Shown: piece after piece, positions 8,413 through 17,205 of the stretch
Layout of the letters: each line of letters opens with the position of its first letter
How positions within the stretch are numbered: the first letter of the stretch is position 1
Assembly (NCBI GenBank): GCA_017621975.1
Contig: JAGARW010000067.1
Span: 1-43,112 of the forward strand
Reading direction: 5' to 3'
From: Lachnospiraceae bacterium
Lineage (GTDB): Bacteria; Bacillota; Clostridia; Lachnospirales; Lachnospiraceae
Length of the DNA: 43,112 bases
Notes under the pieces: model-generated
The model's database searches: none
What the model was told of the DNA's origin: nothing
The model's input: the letters and a program-made list of their open reading frames with translations, nothing else
Program-made: the position numbers and the translations under genes

Positions 8413-9206
8413 TTATGATAAATCCATTCCTTTATTTTATTGTAAATACCGGACCATCTTCTGTCTTCCGCAAGCTTCGTCCGAATCGGCGCAAGAGAAA
8501 TCGCAAGCAGCAGACGATAACGCAGGGCTTGTCCCTTACTCATATACTTACCGACGATTTCTTCATGCTCCTTTGCGGAAAGCCTGCGGTTTTCTTCCGT
8601 TTCGGAATAACCGCCGCCTTCATAAGACGCTACCGTGATCTGCATATAGGCGGGACGCACGCGGTCTTCAAAATAACTGCCGAGAAAATGCTCATAATCG
8701 GCGCGCACCTTATACTCCGTCCGATACATTCTGCGGCGCATCAACGACGCCGCATAAAAACACGCCTGATGGCACGGAATATTGCGGTAGCATGTAAACG
8801 CGTTAATGCGGGGGTAAGAAGCGATCTTTGCCTCTGCCGCACGGTTATATATATCGCCGTAATATATTTCCGTCCTTGCATTGTCCGTCGCAATCCACGC
8901 GTTCACTTTTTCCAGCACCTTTTCATTATAAAAGTAATCGCCGCAGTTCAAAAACAGCAGGTAGTCTCCTCTTGTCAGCGTGGCCGCCTGATTCATCGCG
9001 TCATAAATGCTCTTATCTTTCTGACGCAGGATACGGATCCGCTCATCGGAAGGCAACCGCTCCACGCTTCCGTCCGAAGACATTCCATCCTTCACTATAA
9101 TTTCGTACTGCGGATAAGTCTGCGCTAAAATACTGTTTACCGTATTTTTTAATTTTTCGCCTGCGTTCAGGCAGACAACGATGATACTGAACGTAATCTG
9201 TTTCAT
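8409..9206 (-). CDS. GT2 family glycosyltransferase (WcaA/PGL-type)
   Basis: A short (265-residue) GT-A enzyme. It opens FSIIVVCLNAGEKLKNTVNS and has IIVKDGMSSDGSVE for nucleotide binding. LLFLNCGDYFYN stands where other GT2 enzymes have D-x-D, so the metal motif is the N-C-G-D variant often seen in this subfamily. A later FPCHQACFY-like segment (NIPCHQACFYAASLM) is also typical. It is coupled to the downstream GT4 gene by an ATGA overlap and lies 10 bp after the EpsG-like gene. Donor sugar is unknown. Confidence 0.82.
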   Translation of the reverse strand: MKQITFSIIVVCLNAGEKLKNTVNSILAQTYPQYEIIVKDGMSSDGSVERLPSDERIRILRQKDKSIYDAMNQAATLTRGDYLLFLNCGDYFYNEKVLEKVNAWIATDNARTEIYYGDIYNRAAEAKIASYPRINAFTCYRNIPCHQACFYAASLMRRRMYRTEYKVRADYEHFLGSYFEDRVRPAYMQITVASYEGGGYSETEENRRLSAKEHEEIVGKYMSKGQALRYRLLLAISLAPIRTKLAEDRRWSGIYNKIKEWIYHK

Positions 9207-9216
9207 AATGCTGCTC

Positions 9217-10332
9217 CTATTCTGCGCCCGAAAAAATCCATGTGTGGTACGGCACGATACGCACGAGCAAATCCTGCGCTTTTACCAAAAATACGACAAA
9301 GTACAAAACTGCCGACGCTATGATAACAAGTTTCCACGCCTTTCTCTGGCGTTCCTTTTCGATTTGTGAAACGACCGACGGCAGAAGAAATATGTGCCCT
9401 GCGGTCATATAATAACCGACTCTTGAAATCTCCGGTACAAAAGAAGCGCACGTATACAAAAGCAGAGCAAAAAAGTTAAGATAAAAATAAAACCTGTTTT
9501 GCCTGCTGTTTCTGACAGCCTGTCTGTAATAAAGAAGGGTAAGCAAAAATACCCCGATAATTCTCACAATATTGATAAGTGAAGTGCCGCCGTCCAAATA
9601 AGCCGTATTCTCATAGCTCGGATACAGCTTTACGATCGCCTTCAAATACAGATCCTGAAAAACGAGTCCGCTCGCCGCCCCAAGCACAAGCAGCAAAAGC
9701 AGCGCCCTGCGCAGTTTCGAAGCATGAGGCAGTTCGGAAAGCAGCGCCGCCAGCATATAAACCGGAATGACAAGCAGGACTGATTTGTGTATCGTCGCAG
9801 TCAAAGCAATCAGCAAAATAAATTTCATATACTGCTTCTTCAAAACATACTTCATCGAAAATACGGCGACTGCCCACGCCAGATAATAGCGCACCGTGTT
9901 CAGACTCTGAAAATAATAGCTCAACGTCATAAATAAGAAAAATGAGAACAAAAAGTCCTCACTCTGGTCATACAACGCCTTAAGCATAAACGCAACTGTT
10001 GCAAACGCAAACAAAGCAAATATCGTCAGTTTCGTATCTCTTCCAAACAAAAACTGCATGGCAAGCACAATGGCATTGAAGCCAAATTCCGTTGGAACGA
10101 CCTGATGCAGCGGAATCAAATGAAAGAACTCCTCATACCGTCCATAATCATTCCCGACCTGATACCTGCATGCAGATACCCCGAAAAGAAGCGCAAAAAG
10201 AATAAGCAGGCATATTGCATTGCATGCCTGCTGTCTTGTCATAGCACAGGCTCCCGTATGCTCCGGCTGCCGCTTCTTGACGAAAGCCGCAGTCAGTACT
10301 GTCGCGATTGTCAATAAAATATATACCGTCAT
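9217..10332 (-). CDS. EpsG-like polysaccharide polymerase
   Basis: An integral membrane protein of 371 residues with about ten predicted hydrophobic segments. The motif VSACRYQVGNDYGRYEEFF between early helices and the later YYFQSLNTVRYYLAWAVAVF are the marks of the EpsG family, which stands in for Wzy in many Firmicutes exopolysaccharide clusters. It would join repeat units outside the membrane after flipping. ATG 10332 has AAGGAGCGTT and follows the previous stop by 10 bp. The stop codon is TAG. It is the only polymerase candidate in the window, other than a membrane protein at 15562-17187 of unknown role. Confidence 0.78.
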   Translation of the reverse strand: MTVYILLTIATVLTAAFVKKRQPEHTGACAMTRQQACNAICLLILFALLFGVSACRYQVGNDYGRYEEFFHLIPLHQVVPTEFGFNAIVLAMQFLFGRDTKLTIFALFAFATVAFMLKALYDQSEDFLFSFFLFMTLSYYFQSLNTVRYYLAWAVAVFSMKYVLKKQYMKFILLIALTATIHKSVLLVIPVYMLAALLSELPHASKLRRALLLLLVLGAASGLVFQDLYLKAIVKLYPSYENTAYLDGGTSLINIVRIIGVFLLTLLYYRQAVRNSRQNRFYFYLNFFALLLYTCASFVPEISRVGYYMTAGHIFLLPSVVSQIEKERQRKAWKLVIIASAVLYFVVFLVKAQDLLVRIVPYHTWIFSGAE

Positions 10333-10342
10333 AACGCTCCTT

Positions 10343-11134
10343 TTACCGTTTTCCCCTGCCAGACGCCTCCCGCAGCCCTTCGCACATAAGCCCGTACGCC
10401 TTCGGAAGCGGTATCTTGCGGCACATCACGTCTTTATGCTTCACAAGAAAACGCAGCGCAATCGGCTTTGCCAGTTTTCCGTACAAATGGGCGTACAGCA
10501 CGCCCCTGTCAAAAAAGAATTTCTCATGATACCCCGAAAACCATGTCGATTCCCGCTCCTCTTCCCTGCCGATCGCTACGGGCGTTTTGTATACCTTCAT
10601 GCCGCTTTTGATGCAGTCGCGGATAAACAGGCTGTCTTCGCCGTTGCTGTAGCGCGCTCCGCCTCCGAATAAAAGGGAAAACACAACATTTTTCCGATGC
10701 ATCACATCCGTACGAAGCGCAAAGCTGTACGCAGGATAACGCCCGCAGTTATGCAGCCCGACTCTTCCGAATGCATCGGTATGATATGTCCGACGCGCCT
10801 TACATACGTCTACGTTAAAAAGAAGCATGTCCGCCTCCGGGTGCGCCTCAAATTCCCGAAGCACCTTTTCTTCATAATCATCCGAATAGCGGATGTCCTC
10901 ATCCGAAAATAAGCAGATATCGCCGTCCGCCCGCAGTAATGCATTGTTCCGGCTAAGGCCCACGCCCTTTTCCCGAAAAGAAAAGACTCTGATCAGGCGC
11001 CCTTCCTTCCGGATCTCTTCATAGCCGAAAGAACCGCACTGATTAATCAAAATAGCGTCGGAACGAATATTCATTTTTTCAATCAGCTCTGACGGTTTCT
11101 GGTTCACCGCAGAAATAAGCAGCTGCAGCTTCAT
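10343..11134 (-). CDS. GT2-like glycosyltransferase
   Basis: A 263-residue protein with a GT-A type fold, more divergent than its neighbours at the N-terminus (MKLQLLISAVNQKPSELIEK). It keeps VGLSRNNALLRADGDICLFSDEDIRYSDDY, where SDED takes the D-x-D place, and GGGARYSNGEDSLFIRDC, where the GED motif is typical of GT2 catalytic bases. ATG overlaps the Wzz-like gene's TGA (ATGA). It probably adds a sugar to the repeat unit. The specificity is unknown. Confidence 0.75.
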   Translation of the reverse strand: MKLQLLISAVNQKPSELIEKMNIRSDAILINQCGSFGYEEIRKEGRLIRVFSFREKGVGLSRNNALLRADGDICLFSDEDIRYSDDYEEKVLREFEAHPEADMLLFNVDVCKARRTYHTDAFGRVGLHNCGRYPAYSFALRTDVMHRKNVVFSLLFGGGARYSNGEDSLFIRDCIKSGMKVYKTPVAIGREEERESTWFSGYHEKFFFDRGVLYAHLYGKLAKPIALRFLVKHKDVMCRKIPLPKAYGLMCEGLREASGRGKR

Positions 11135-12192
11135 TTGTTATTTTTCACCCTTCCGCTGATTCCCAAACGCCCTTTTTCGCCGGACAGGGAAAAATACAAA
11201 CGGTAAAGTCCCTCGTCCGCTCCGATGATCACTGCGCCGAGTATCTCGCAGCCGTATAGCTTCGCCTCGCATATCCAACGTTCCAACAGCTTCCCGTTTC
11301 CCCTGCCGTATGGGATATATAAAATAATGCCGATGTCCCTTTCCATGCTTTCAGCCGCCGCGATGCCGTCGTTCGATGTTTTTCCCTTAGACGGCATACA
11401 ACCGTCCGGCAGCTTCACAGTCTTTTCCGCCGTATCGATCTCATATACCGACTCCGTCAGTTCCGAGACAAACGCGATATGCTCTTCCAGCTCTTTTCTG
11501 CCAAGCTCCGGTTTTCCGGCAAAGCATACGCCGAGCACCGGGTAAGGATACCTTTTCTCAAAATCGGAAGGCACATAAACGGAATCGTCCATGACCCGCG
11601 CAAACGCAAGACCAAGCAGCGAAAACAGCAAGCCGATCACCGCGCCTGCAATCACGGCGCGCACGGTTTCGTCCTCAAGCACAACAAGTTCCGGCTGCCC
11701 ATGGTCGATCACTTCTATCTTGTCAAATTCGATCATTTCCTCTCCAAAGCGGATCAAGGCTTCTTCACTTGCCCTGACGATCTCTTCTGTCCTGCCGGGA
11801 TCATGCGTCGTTACCGTAACCGTTAAAAGCCGGATGTCCGACAAAATATCGGCTGCTATTGATTCTTTGACGTCCATGCGTTCAAATTCTTCCGGCAGAT
11901 TCGACATGATCTTGTCAAGAATCGGTTCCGTTCCCATCAGATCGTTCCATGTATAGCCGTTATAATACTGATAAGCGTCTCCGTCGTCATCCGATGCGAA
12001 CGTCAGATACAGCTTGGATACCGCTTCGTATTCTCTTGCAGGCGCATATACGACATGCACAAGGAAATAAAGCCCTCCGGCAAACGCCGCGCCCGCCAGC
12101 GCGCAAACAATGGAAATCCATATTTTTCTGCGGTATAAAAGCGCTGCAAGTTTTAAGTCAAACCCTTCCTGCATCCATTCCTTCTCTGTCAT
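11131..12192 (-). CDS. Wzz/CapA-like chain-length protein with kinase-like C-terminal tail
   Basis: The 353-residue protein has a cytoplasmic N-terminus, a first membrane helix near residues 27-47, an extracytoplasmic domain and a second helix near residues 185-205, the Wzz layout. After the second helix comes about 150 residues instead of the usual short tail. They end in IGIILYIPYGRGNGKLLERW and EILGAVIIGADEGLYRLYF, which resemble the last strands of CpsD/BY-kinases (LLVV, then GVVLN and a YY end). No P-loop is seen in that region. ATG 12192 is preferred because GAGG lies six bases upstream; a GTG at 12204 is possible. It would set polymer length. No separate tyrosine kinase or phosphatase gene is seen in the window. 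Confidence 0.72.
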   Translation of the reverse strand: MTEKEWMQEGFDLKLAALLYRRKIWISIVCALAGAAFAGGLYFLVHVVYAPAREYEAVSKLYLTFASDDDGDAYQYYNGYTWNDLMGTEPILDKIMSNLPEEFERMDVKESIAADILSDIRLLTVTVTTHDPGRTEEIVRASEEALIRFGEEMIEFDKIEVIDHGQPELVVLEDETVRAVIAGAVIGLLFSLLGLAFARVMDDSVYVPSDFEKRYPYPVLGVCFAGKPELGRKELEEHIAFVSELTESVYEIDTAEKTVKLPDGCMPSKGKTSNDGIAAAESMERDIGIILYIPYGRGNGKLLERWICEAKLYGCEILGAVIIGADEGLYRLYFSLSGEKGRLGISGRVKNNK

Positions 12193-12204
12193 ATCCATCC
12201 TCAC

Positions 12205-13566
12205 TCACTTACGTAATGCGGTCGTCTGGGTGCTGTCCACTCCTTCCGTGCTTTCAGGCCGGAACAAAATCTTTAACGTCAACAGCATCAGCTTAATATC
12301 CAGCCATACGGAATAGTTTTCAATATAAAAAAGATCCAGTTTCAATTTGTCGTAAGGCGTCGTATTGTATTTGCCGTAAACCTGCGCGTATCCCGCAAGT
12401 CCCGCCTTTACCTTTGTGCGGAACACAAACTCCGGCATATCTTCCAGATACTGACGAATAATCTCAGGTCGTTCCGGACGCGGTCCGATAAACGTCATAT
12501 CGCCCTTCAGAATATTAAACAACTGCGGCAGCTCATCGATCCGCACCATACGGATAAATTTGCCGATCGGCGTAATCCTGTCGTCGTTTTTCGACGCCAG
12601 CCTTGCAACGCCGTCCTTTTCCGCATCTACCTTCATACTGCGGAACTTCAGAATATAAAATTCCTTCATATCGCGCGTACAGCGCACCTGCTTGTAAAAT
12701 ACAGGTCCGTGGTCGTACGCTTTGATTGCAATCGCCGTCACAAGCATAATCGGCGAGGATACAATGCAGAGAATAAGCGCGCATACGAAATCGATCGCAC
12801 GCTTTGCCATACGCTGATCCACGCTCAGCACATATTCGCGCGTCAAAAGAATCGGCGTATCAAACAAATGGATCTGATCGGCTCCTTTGATCAGAATATC
12901 CGGTATCTTAGGCATAATATAAACGCGGATGCCTTTCCCGAAACAGAATTTATAAATCTTATTGCGCACTTCCGCAGGAATATCCCACAGCACAACAGCG
13001 TCATAGGAAGTCTCCGCTTCCCTGCATACCGCCTCGGCTCCGATGCCGACATGAACGCTTTTGCTTACCCGGTACTTGTCCTTTCTGGTCGCAAACTTCT
13101 GCAAAATATCTTCCACCGGACGGTCTCCGTGCACGACCAGAAGATTACGCGGCACAAAGATCCTTTTGTAGATTGCAGAACTTCCCATCGTCCAAAGAAC
13201 AATGACCGCCCCCTCCGCAACCGTCATATAAAGCAGCGGACTGACGTCAAGAAATCCGCGCACCATCAGACACATTTGCAGATAAGTGATCGCATTGACG
13301 CAGAGCGTCGCAAATACCTGTGAGAACAATACCTCGCCCGATCTCAGATACCCGATCCGCATACCGCCGTACATCTGCGAAAAAAAGAACAGCAGCACCG
13401 CATATACGAACAGCATGAGCAGATGTCCCTTGAAATAAAACTTCAAATACATCCGTTCGCTGTAATAACCATACCAGAACAACGCATAAATTCCCATCTG
13501 CAGCGCGATGCAAATGGACGACATGGCAATCAGAATCAGCCTTTTATAAGTTTCCATTTTTCTCAT
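12205..13566 (-). CDS. Polyprenyl-phosphate sugar phosphotransferase (initiating)
   Basis: The 453-residue membrane enzyme would start the repeat unit by moving a sugar-1-phosphate from a UDP-sugar to undecaprenyl phosphate. It has four to five N-terminal helices, a CoA-binding-like middle domain and the catalytic Bac_transf domain: KQVRCTRDMKEFYILKFRSM, RIDELPQLFNILKGDMTFIGPRPERPE and the C-terminal DIKLMLLTLKILF. These match WcaJ/CpsE/EpsL-type enzymes. The correct ATG is at 13566 with GAGGAGATAAAC upstream; the frame is open 62 codons further but lacks support. The substrate (glucose, galactose or a diacetamido sugar) cannot be told. Confidence 0.87.
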   Translation of the reverse strand: MRKMETYKRLILIAMSSICIALQMGIYALFWYGYYSERMYLKFYFKGHLLMLFVYAVLLFFFSQMYGGMRIGYLRSGEVLFSQVFATLCVNAITYLQMCLMVRGFLDVSPLLYMTVAEGAVIVLWTMGSSAIYKRIFVPRNLLVVHGDRPVEDILQKFATRKDKYRVSKSVHVGIGAEAVCREAETSYDAVVLWDIPAEVRNKIYKFCFGKGIRVYIMPKIPDILIKGADQIHLFDTPILLTREYVLSVDQRMAKRAIDFVCALILCIVSSPIMLVTAIAIKAYDHGPVFYKQVRCTRDMKEFYILKFRSMKVDAEKDGVARLASKNDDRITPIGKFIRMVRIDELPQLFNILKGDMTFIGPRPERPEIIRQYLEDMPEFVFRTKVKAGLAGYAQVYGKYNTTPYDKLKLDLFYIENYSVWLDIKLMLLTLKILFRPESTEGVDSTQTTALRK

Positions 13567-13579
13567 AATGTTTATCTCC

Positions 13580-14332
13580 TCAAATTCTGCGCAGAACCGC
13601 ACGCACTGCATAGAATGCGAAGTTATACAGACTGTATGGCAGGGACAGACGTTCCACATTCCGGTATAGATTCCAGATCCGGCGAATCGCCTCCAGCTTA
13701 TTCGAAGAAAGCGTTTCCCTGCTTCTGCGGTAAAGAGCCAGATTTTCGTCAAGCCCGTAGGCAGTGTGCCCCTGCCGCAGAATGTTCCACCAACACGCCG
13801 TGTCTTCGCTTTTCACGAGCGGCATAAAGATCAGTTCCTTTGGAATCCGCTTCGTATCAAACAATACTGTAGAGGTAAAAATCGTCGTGTTTTTCAGCGC
13901 CTGCCTGTAAGTCAGTCTCTCCGGCACATGAACGATTCTGCCTGTGCCGTTTCCCTCACAGTCGCCGAATTCATAACCCGAAAATACAAATCCGGCATGC
14001 TTCTCCTGCATAAACGCAAACTCCGCAGAAAGCCGCTGCGGTTTCCAAAGATCATCCGCATCCAGAAAGGCAATGTATCGTCCTTCCGCTTCCTTTACGC
14101 CCCGGTTCCGTGCAGCTGCTGCGCCTTGATTTTTCGCCTGACAGATCAATTTGACGCGTTCATCACGCGCGGCGCAGGCTTCTGCGATCTCCGCGCTTTT
14201 ATCGGTTGAGCAGTCGTCTACAAGCAGCAGCTCCCAATCCCGAAATTCCTGCCGTATTACAGAGCAGATCGTCTCTTCCAGAAACTGCTCTGCGTTGTAG
14301 ACCGGAACGATAATACTCACTTTTGTATTCAT
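13580..14332 (-). CDS. GT2 family glycosyltransferase
   Basis: A 250-residue GT-A enzyme with an almost ideal family 2 N-terminus: VSIIVPVYNAEQFLEETICS, LLLVDDCSTDKSAEIAE, GAAAARNRGVKEAEGRYIAFLDADD. The late region (LVKSEDTACWWNILRQG) carries the E-D pair expected of the catalytic base. ATG overlaps the upstream TGA (ATGA), and the initiating transferase follows 13 bp later. It would add one sugar to the lipid-linked unit. The donor is unknown. Confidence 0.85.
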   Translation of the reverse strand: MNTKVSIIVPVYNAEQFLEETICSVIRQEFRDWELLLVDDCSTDKSAEIAEACAARDERVKLICQAKNQGAAAARNRGVKEAEGRYIAFLDADDLWKPQRLSAEFAFMQEKHAGFVFSGYEFGDCEGNGTGRIVHVPERLTYRQALKNTTIFTSTVLFDTKRIPKELIFMPLVKSEDTACWWNILRQGHTAYGLDENLALYRRSRETLSSNKLEAIRRIWNLYRNVERLSLPYSLYNFAFYAVRAVLRRI

Positions 14333-15261
14333 AATTCTTCTCTTACCAAATAAATTGGTCTGTTTTTCACTTCCATATACATTTTAGACATATATTGTCC
14401 TACGATTCCAAGACACAAAAGCTGCACGCCGCTGATCAATGAAATAATGCACACAAGCGAAGGCCACCCCGACGTCGGGTCTCCAAAAATCACCGTTCTG
14501 ACGATGGTAAACACGATTAATATAAATGCCAACAGACAGAAAACAAGTCCGATCACCGACACTAAAGCAAGCGGCATTGTAGAAAAAGCCATTATCCCGT
14601 CAAGCGAATATAGGAAAAGCTTCCAGAAATTCCACTTTGTTTCGCCCTTTGTCCGTTCGATGTTTTCATATTCCAGCCACTTTGTCCGAAATCCGACCCA
14701 GCCGAAAATCCCTTTCGTAAAGCGGTTGTATTCCGGCATGGAAAGGATCGCGTCGACGACGCTGCGCTTCATCAGCCGGTAATCTCTTGCCCCGTCCACG
14801 ATCTCCGTCCGGGAAATGCGTTTCATAAGCGCATAAAATCTGCGTGCAAAAAAAGAACGGATCACCGGCTCGCCCTTGCGCGTCACACGCCTCGTCGCCA
14901 CGGAATCATAATCCTCTTCCTCCAAATAATGCAGCATTTCCGGCAGCAGCGAAGGCGGATCCTGAAGATCGGCGTCCATCAATACGGCATAATCTCCCGC
15001 CGCTTTCTGAAGCCCCGCATAAATGCCTGCCTCTTTGCCAAAATTTCTTGAAAAAGAAACCATATGCACTCTTTGATCTCTTTCATGCAGTTTCTTGATC
15101 TCTTCTACTGTCCTGTCCTTTGAGCCGTCATCCACATAGATCAGCTCCAGTTCAATGCCTCGCTCCCGCAGGACCGTTTCCTGCTTCATCAGTTCTTCAT
15201 AAAAATACGGCACATTTTCTTCTTCATTATAGCAAGGGACAATCACACTTAGTAGTTTCAT
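14329..15261 (-). CDS. GtrB/DPM1-like polyprenyl-phosphate glycosyltransferase
   Basis: A 310-residue membrane GT2 enzyme. The catalytic domain reads SVIVPCYNEEENVPYFYEEL, IYVDDGSKDRTVEEI, SFSRNFGKEAGIYAGLQKA and DADLQDPPSL. Two helices follow near residues 235-255 and 270-290, ending in GQYMSKMYMEVKNRPIY, the signature of GtrB/ArnC-like proteins. These attach a single sugar to undecaprenyl phosphate for side-branch addition outside the membrane by a GT-C partner. The neighbouring multi-pass protein (15562-17187) might be that partner. ATG is 15261 with GGGAGAAGCTAT. The longer open frame runs into a palindromic non-coding stretch and is not used. Confidence 0.83.
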   Translation of the reverse strand: MKLLSVIVPCYNEEENVPYFYEELMKQETVLRERGIELELIYVDDGSKDRTVEEIKKLHERDQRVHMVSFSRNFGKEAGIYAGLQKAAGDYAVLMDADLQDPPSLLPEMLHYLEEEDYDSVATRRVTRKGEPVIRSFFARRFYALMKRISRTEIVDGARDYRLMKRSVVDAILSMPEYNRFTKGIFGWVGFRTKWLEYENIERTKGETKWNFWKLFLYSLDGIMAFSTMPLALVSVIGLVFCLLAFILIVFTIVRTVIFGDPTSGWPSLVCIISLISGVQLLCLGIVGQYMSKMYMEVKNRPIYLVREEL

Positions 15262-15289
15262 ATAGCTTCTCCCAGTATACACCTTATAA

Positions 15290-15502
15290 AACAACGCCCG
15301 CAAGCTGCTGCGCACTCGCAAACCCGCGCTTTCAGCGCTCGCTGCCTGCTTCGCAGCCGGTTTGCCGTACATTTCGCAGTGCCACTCAGGAAATTTACAT
15401 TTCCTTCGTTGTACGGGCTTCGCCCTATCAAGCAGAACAAAAACAAATTCGCACGCAAGCTGCTGCGCACTCGCTTGCAGCTGCTTTGTTTTTGTTCTGC
15501 TT
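15290..15502. repeat. Cluster of hairpins in the gap upstream of the GtrB-like gene
   Basis: This nearly fills the 300-bp non-coding gap 15262-15561. A 21-bp direct repeat occurs at 15299-15319 and 15454-15474. Three stems are visible: GCAAACC with GGTTTGC (15317-15365); CCGTACA with TGTACGG (15365-15416), which encloses GGAAAT/ATTTCC; and a perfect 18-bp stem AAGCAGAACAAAAACAAA (15430-15447) with its complement (15485-15502). The last could stop leftward or rightward transcription only weakly, as no T-run follows. It is not the same family as the three long palindromes. Confidence 0.8.
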
Positions 15503-15561
15503 GGCACTGCTCATTGCCTGCGCTCATTATATCATAGCTTGATGGTTTTGGAAAGTTCTGT

Positions 15562-17187
15562 CTATTTACAGTAAATAATGCCGCCCGAGAGCGTTTCCTC
15601 TTCACGCCAGCCATGCCGTGTCATTGCCTCGCCGCTCATCGCTTCCGGCAGCACAAGGATGTCGCAATGCATCTGGGAAGCCACGGCTGCAACGGTATCG
15701 GGCTGTATATCGTTCAGCTTCATCTGCTCATATAAAACCAGTTCTTCCTCCGTATAAACGTCTGCGATCTCGCGGTTGCAGTTTTCATACCACATGTCCT
15801 TTCCATATGGGAGAATGATCCTTCCGTTTCGGATTCTCGCCCGCTCCATCACAGATTCCGGCGCCAGTAGCGTAACCTCTCCCTTATAAGATTGTGCAAG
15901 TGTTTCGATTTTATCCAGAAGCTCCGTCTGCGCCTGCGGAATCTGCCATTTCTTCACGGCTTCCGAGCCAAACGGATAAATCGTGCCGGTCATGCAGATA
16001 AAAATCACAAAGCCCGCAAGCGCCTTTCCTCCGCGTTTCCACTCCCCGGCAACGCTCCACATGCATGTTCCCGCGTAGGCGGCGGAAAGTATGAGCATCG
16101 CGCTTCCGGAAACAACGCCGGTAAGCAAGGCAAACGAAAAAAGGATAACTTCCCGCTTCTTCCATCTCTTTTTTGTTCTTTCCCGGACAAGATAAAGAGA
16201 AAGCAGGGTAAGCAGCAAAACGCCCCACGTCCTTCCGCTGTCGTCCCCCGTAAAGGCAAAGCTGTCCGGCAGAAACATCGGTCTTGTAAAAATCATTCCG
16301 CCAACCGCCAGAAGAATCCCCGCCGCTGCGTACAGCCATTCTTTTTTTACAAGCAGCAGCCAGAATATGTATACGCCGAAAGGAACAATCAACGCCGCCG
16401 CCAGCGTCCCTCCCTTCCAGCCTTCATGAAGAAGACTATATGCAAACGAGCTCTTCTCCCCGTCTCCAAACACAAGCAGCAGCCCGGAAAAGATAAGAAA
16501 CAGATTTCTTTTTTCCCGCTGCTGTTCAAACAACGCTCCGCTCCATAAATTCAGCAAGGCAAAAAATGCAAGCAGCAGCCAGACCGGAACAACCGAAAGC
16601 AGCAGAACATCCGGCGATATGCCGCACAAACGGCAAAGCGCGCCGTATAAAAGCGGCAGCGACGCAAATTTATAAATGGGATACATTCCATAGCGGAGAG
16701 CCTGCCCGGTCACCGGATTATAAGCAAATACCGTATCTGTCAGCAGTGCGGTCGAAACCGTTTCCACCGTCGTATCCCCGCCCGGATCCGGCGCGTATAG
16801 AAAATATCCTGTGATCTCCAACAGAAGCAGCGCCGCAATCACAGCATACTGCACGCTCTGCCGCCTTCGTATTTTTCGGCTTCCCTTCTTTCCCGCAAAA
16901 AAGCCGCGCGCATGCATAAACATCCCTTTTGCGGTTTTCAGATTGAACGCAAGGGAGAGCAGACTATATACCGACACCGCGCCGCCTAATATCATACAAT
17001 ACTCAGAAAAGCTTTTTCCCGTTTGAATGACAAAACAGGAAGAAGCTTCCGCTAATAAAAAGAGAAACAAAAGTCCAAACAAATAACACTCTGTCAGGGC
17101 GGCGTTCTCTTTTTCCTTTTTGAATCTCATAAAGCTAAGTCCCTGTAACAGGGGAAGTACAGTAACACACAGCAAAAACAATATCAT
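15562..17187 (-). CDS. Multi-pass membrane protein of unknown role in the polysaccharide operon (DUF6077-like)
   Basis: The 541-residue protein has about a dozen hydrophobic stretches and a C-terminal soluble domain of about 120 residues (from roughly residue 420). The segment YFLYAPDPGGDTTVETVSTAL after a helix resembles the first external loop, with its acidic residue, in lipid-sugar-dependent GT-C transferases. I recall similar clostridial proteins grouped as DUF6077, but cannot confirm that. It lies between manC and the GtrB-like gene, whose product would supply a polyprenyl-phosphate sugar, so a branch-adding glycosyltransferase is the best guess. ATG 17187 has GAGGATAGCC. The stop is TAG. 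Wzy-like polymerase activity is an alternative. Confidence 0.55.
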   Translation of the reverse strand: MILFLLCVTVLPLLQGLSFMRFKKEKENAALTECYLFGLLFLFLLAEASSCFVIQTGKSFSEYCMILGGAVSVYSLLSLAFNLKTAKGMFMHARGFFAGKKGSRKIRRRQSVQYAVIAALLLLEITGYFLYAPDPGGDTTVETVSTALLTDTVFAYNPVTGQALRYGMYPIYKFASLPLLYGALCRLCGISPDVLLLSVVPVWLLLAFFALLNLWSGALFEQQREKRNLFLIFSGLLLVFGDGEKSSFAYSLLHEGWKGGTLAAALIVPFGVYIFWLLLVKKEWLYAAAGILLAVGGMIFTRPMFLPDSFAFTGDDSGRTWGVLLLTLLSLYLVRERTKKRWKKREVILFSFALLTGVVSGSAMLILSAAYAGTCMWSVAGEWKRGGKALAGFVIFICMTGTIYPFGSEAVKKWQIPQAQTELLDKIETLAQSYKGEVTLLAPESVMERARIRNGRIILPYGKDMWYENCNREIADVYTEEELVLYEQMKLNDIQPDTVAAVASQMHCDILVLPEAMSGEAMTRHGWREEETLSGGIIYCK

Positions 17188-17205
17188 GGCTATCCTCAGT
17201 ATTTT

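Noticed and set aside
15274..15279. TATACT just upstream of the GtrB-like gene as a -10 box
   Set aside because: The start would leave the ribosome site at or before the first base of the mRNA, and the -35 is poor.
15258..15614. Small open frames on both strands across the hairpin cluster
   Set aside because: They come from translating repeats; there is no ribosome site and no protein-like pattern.
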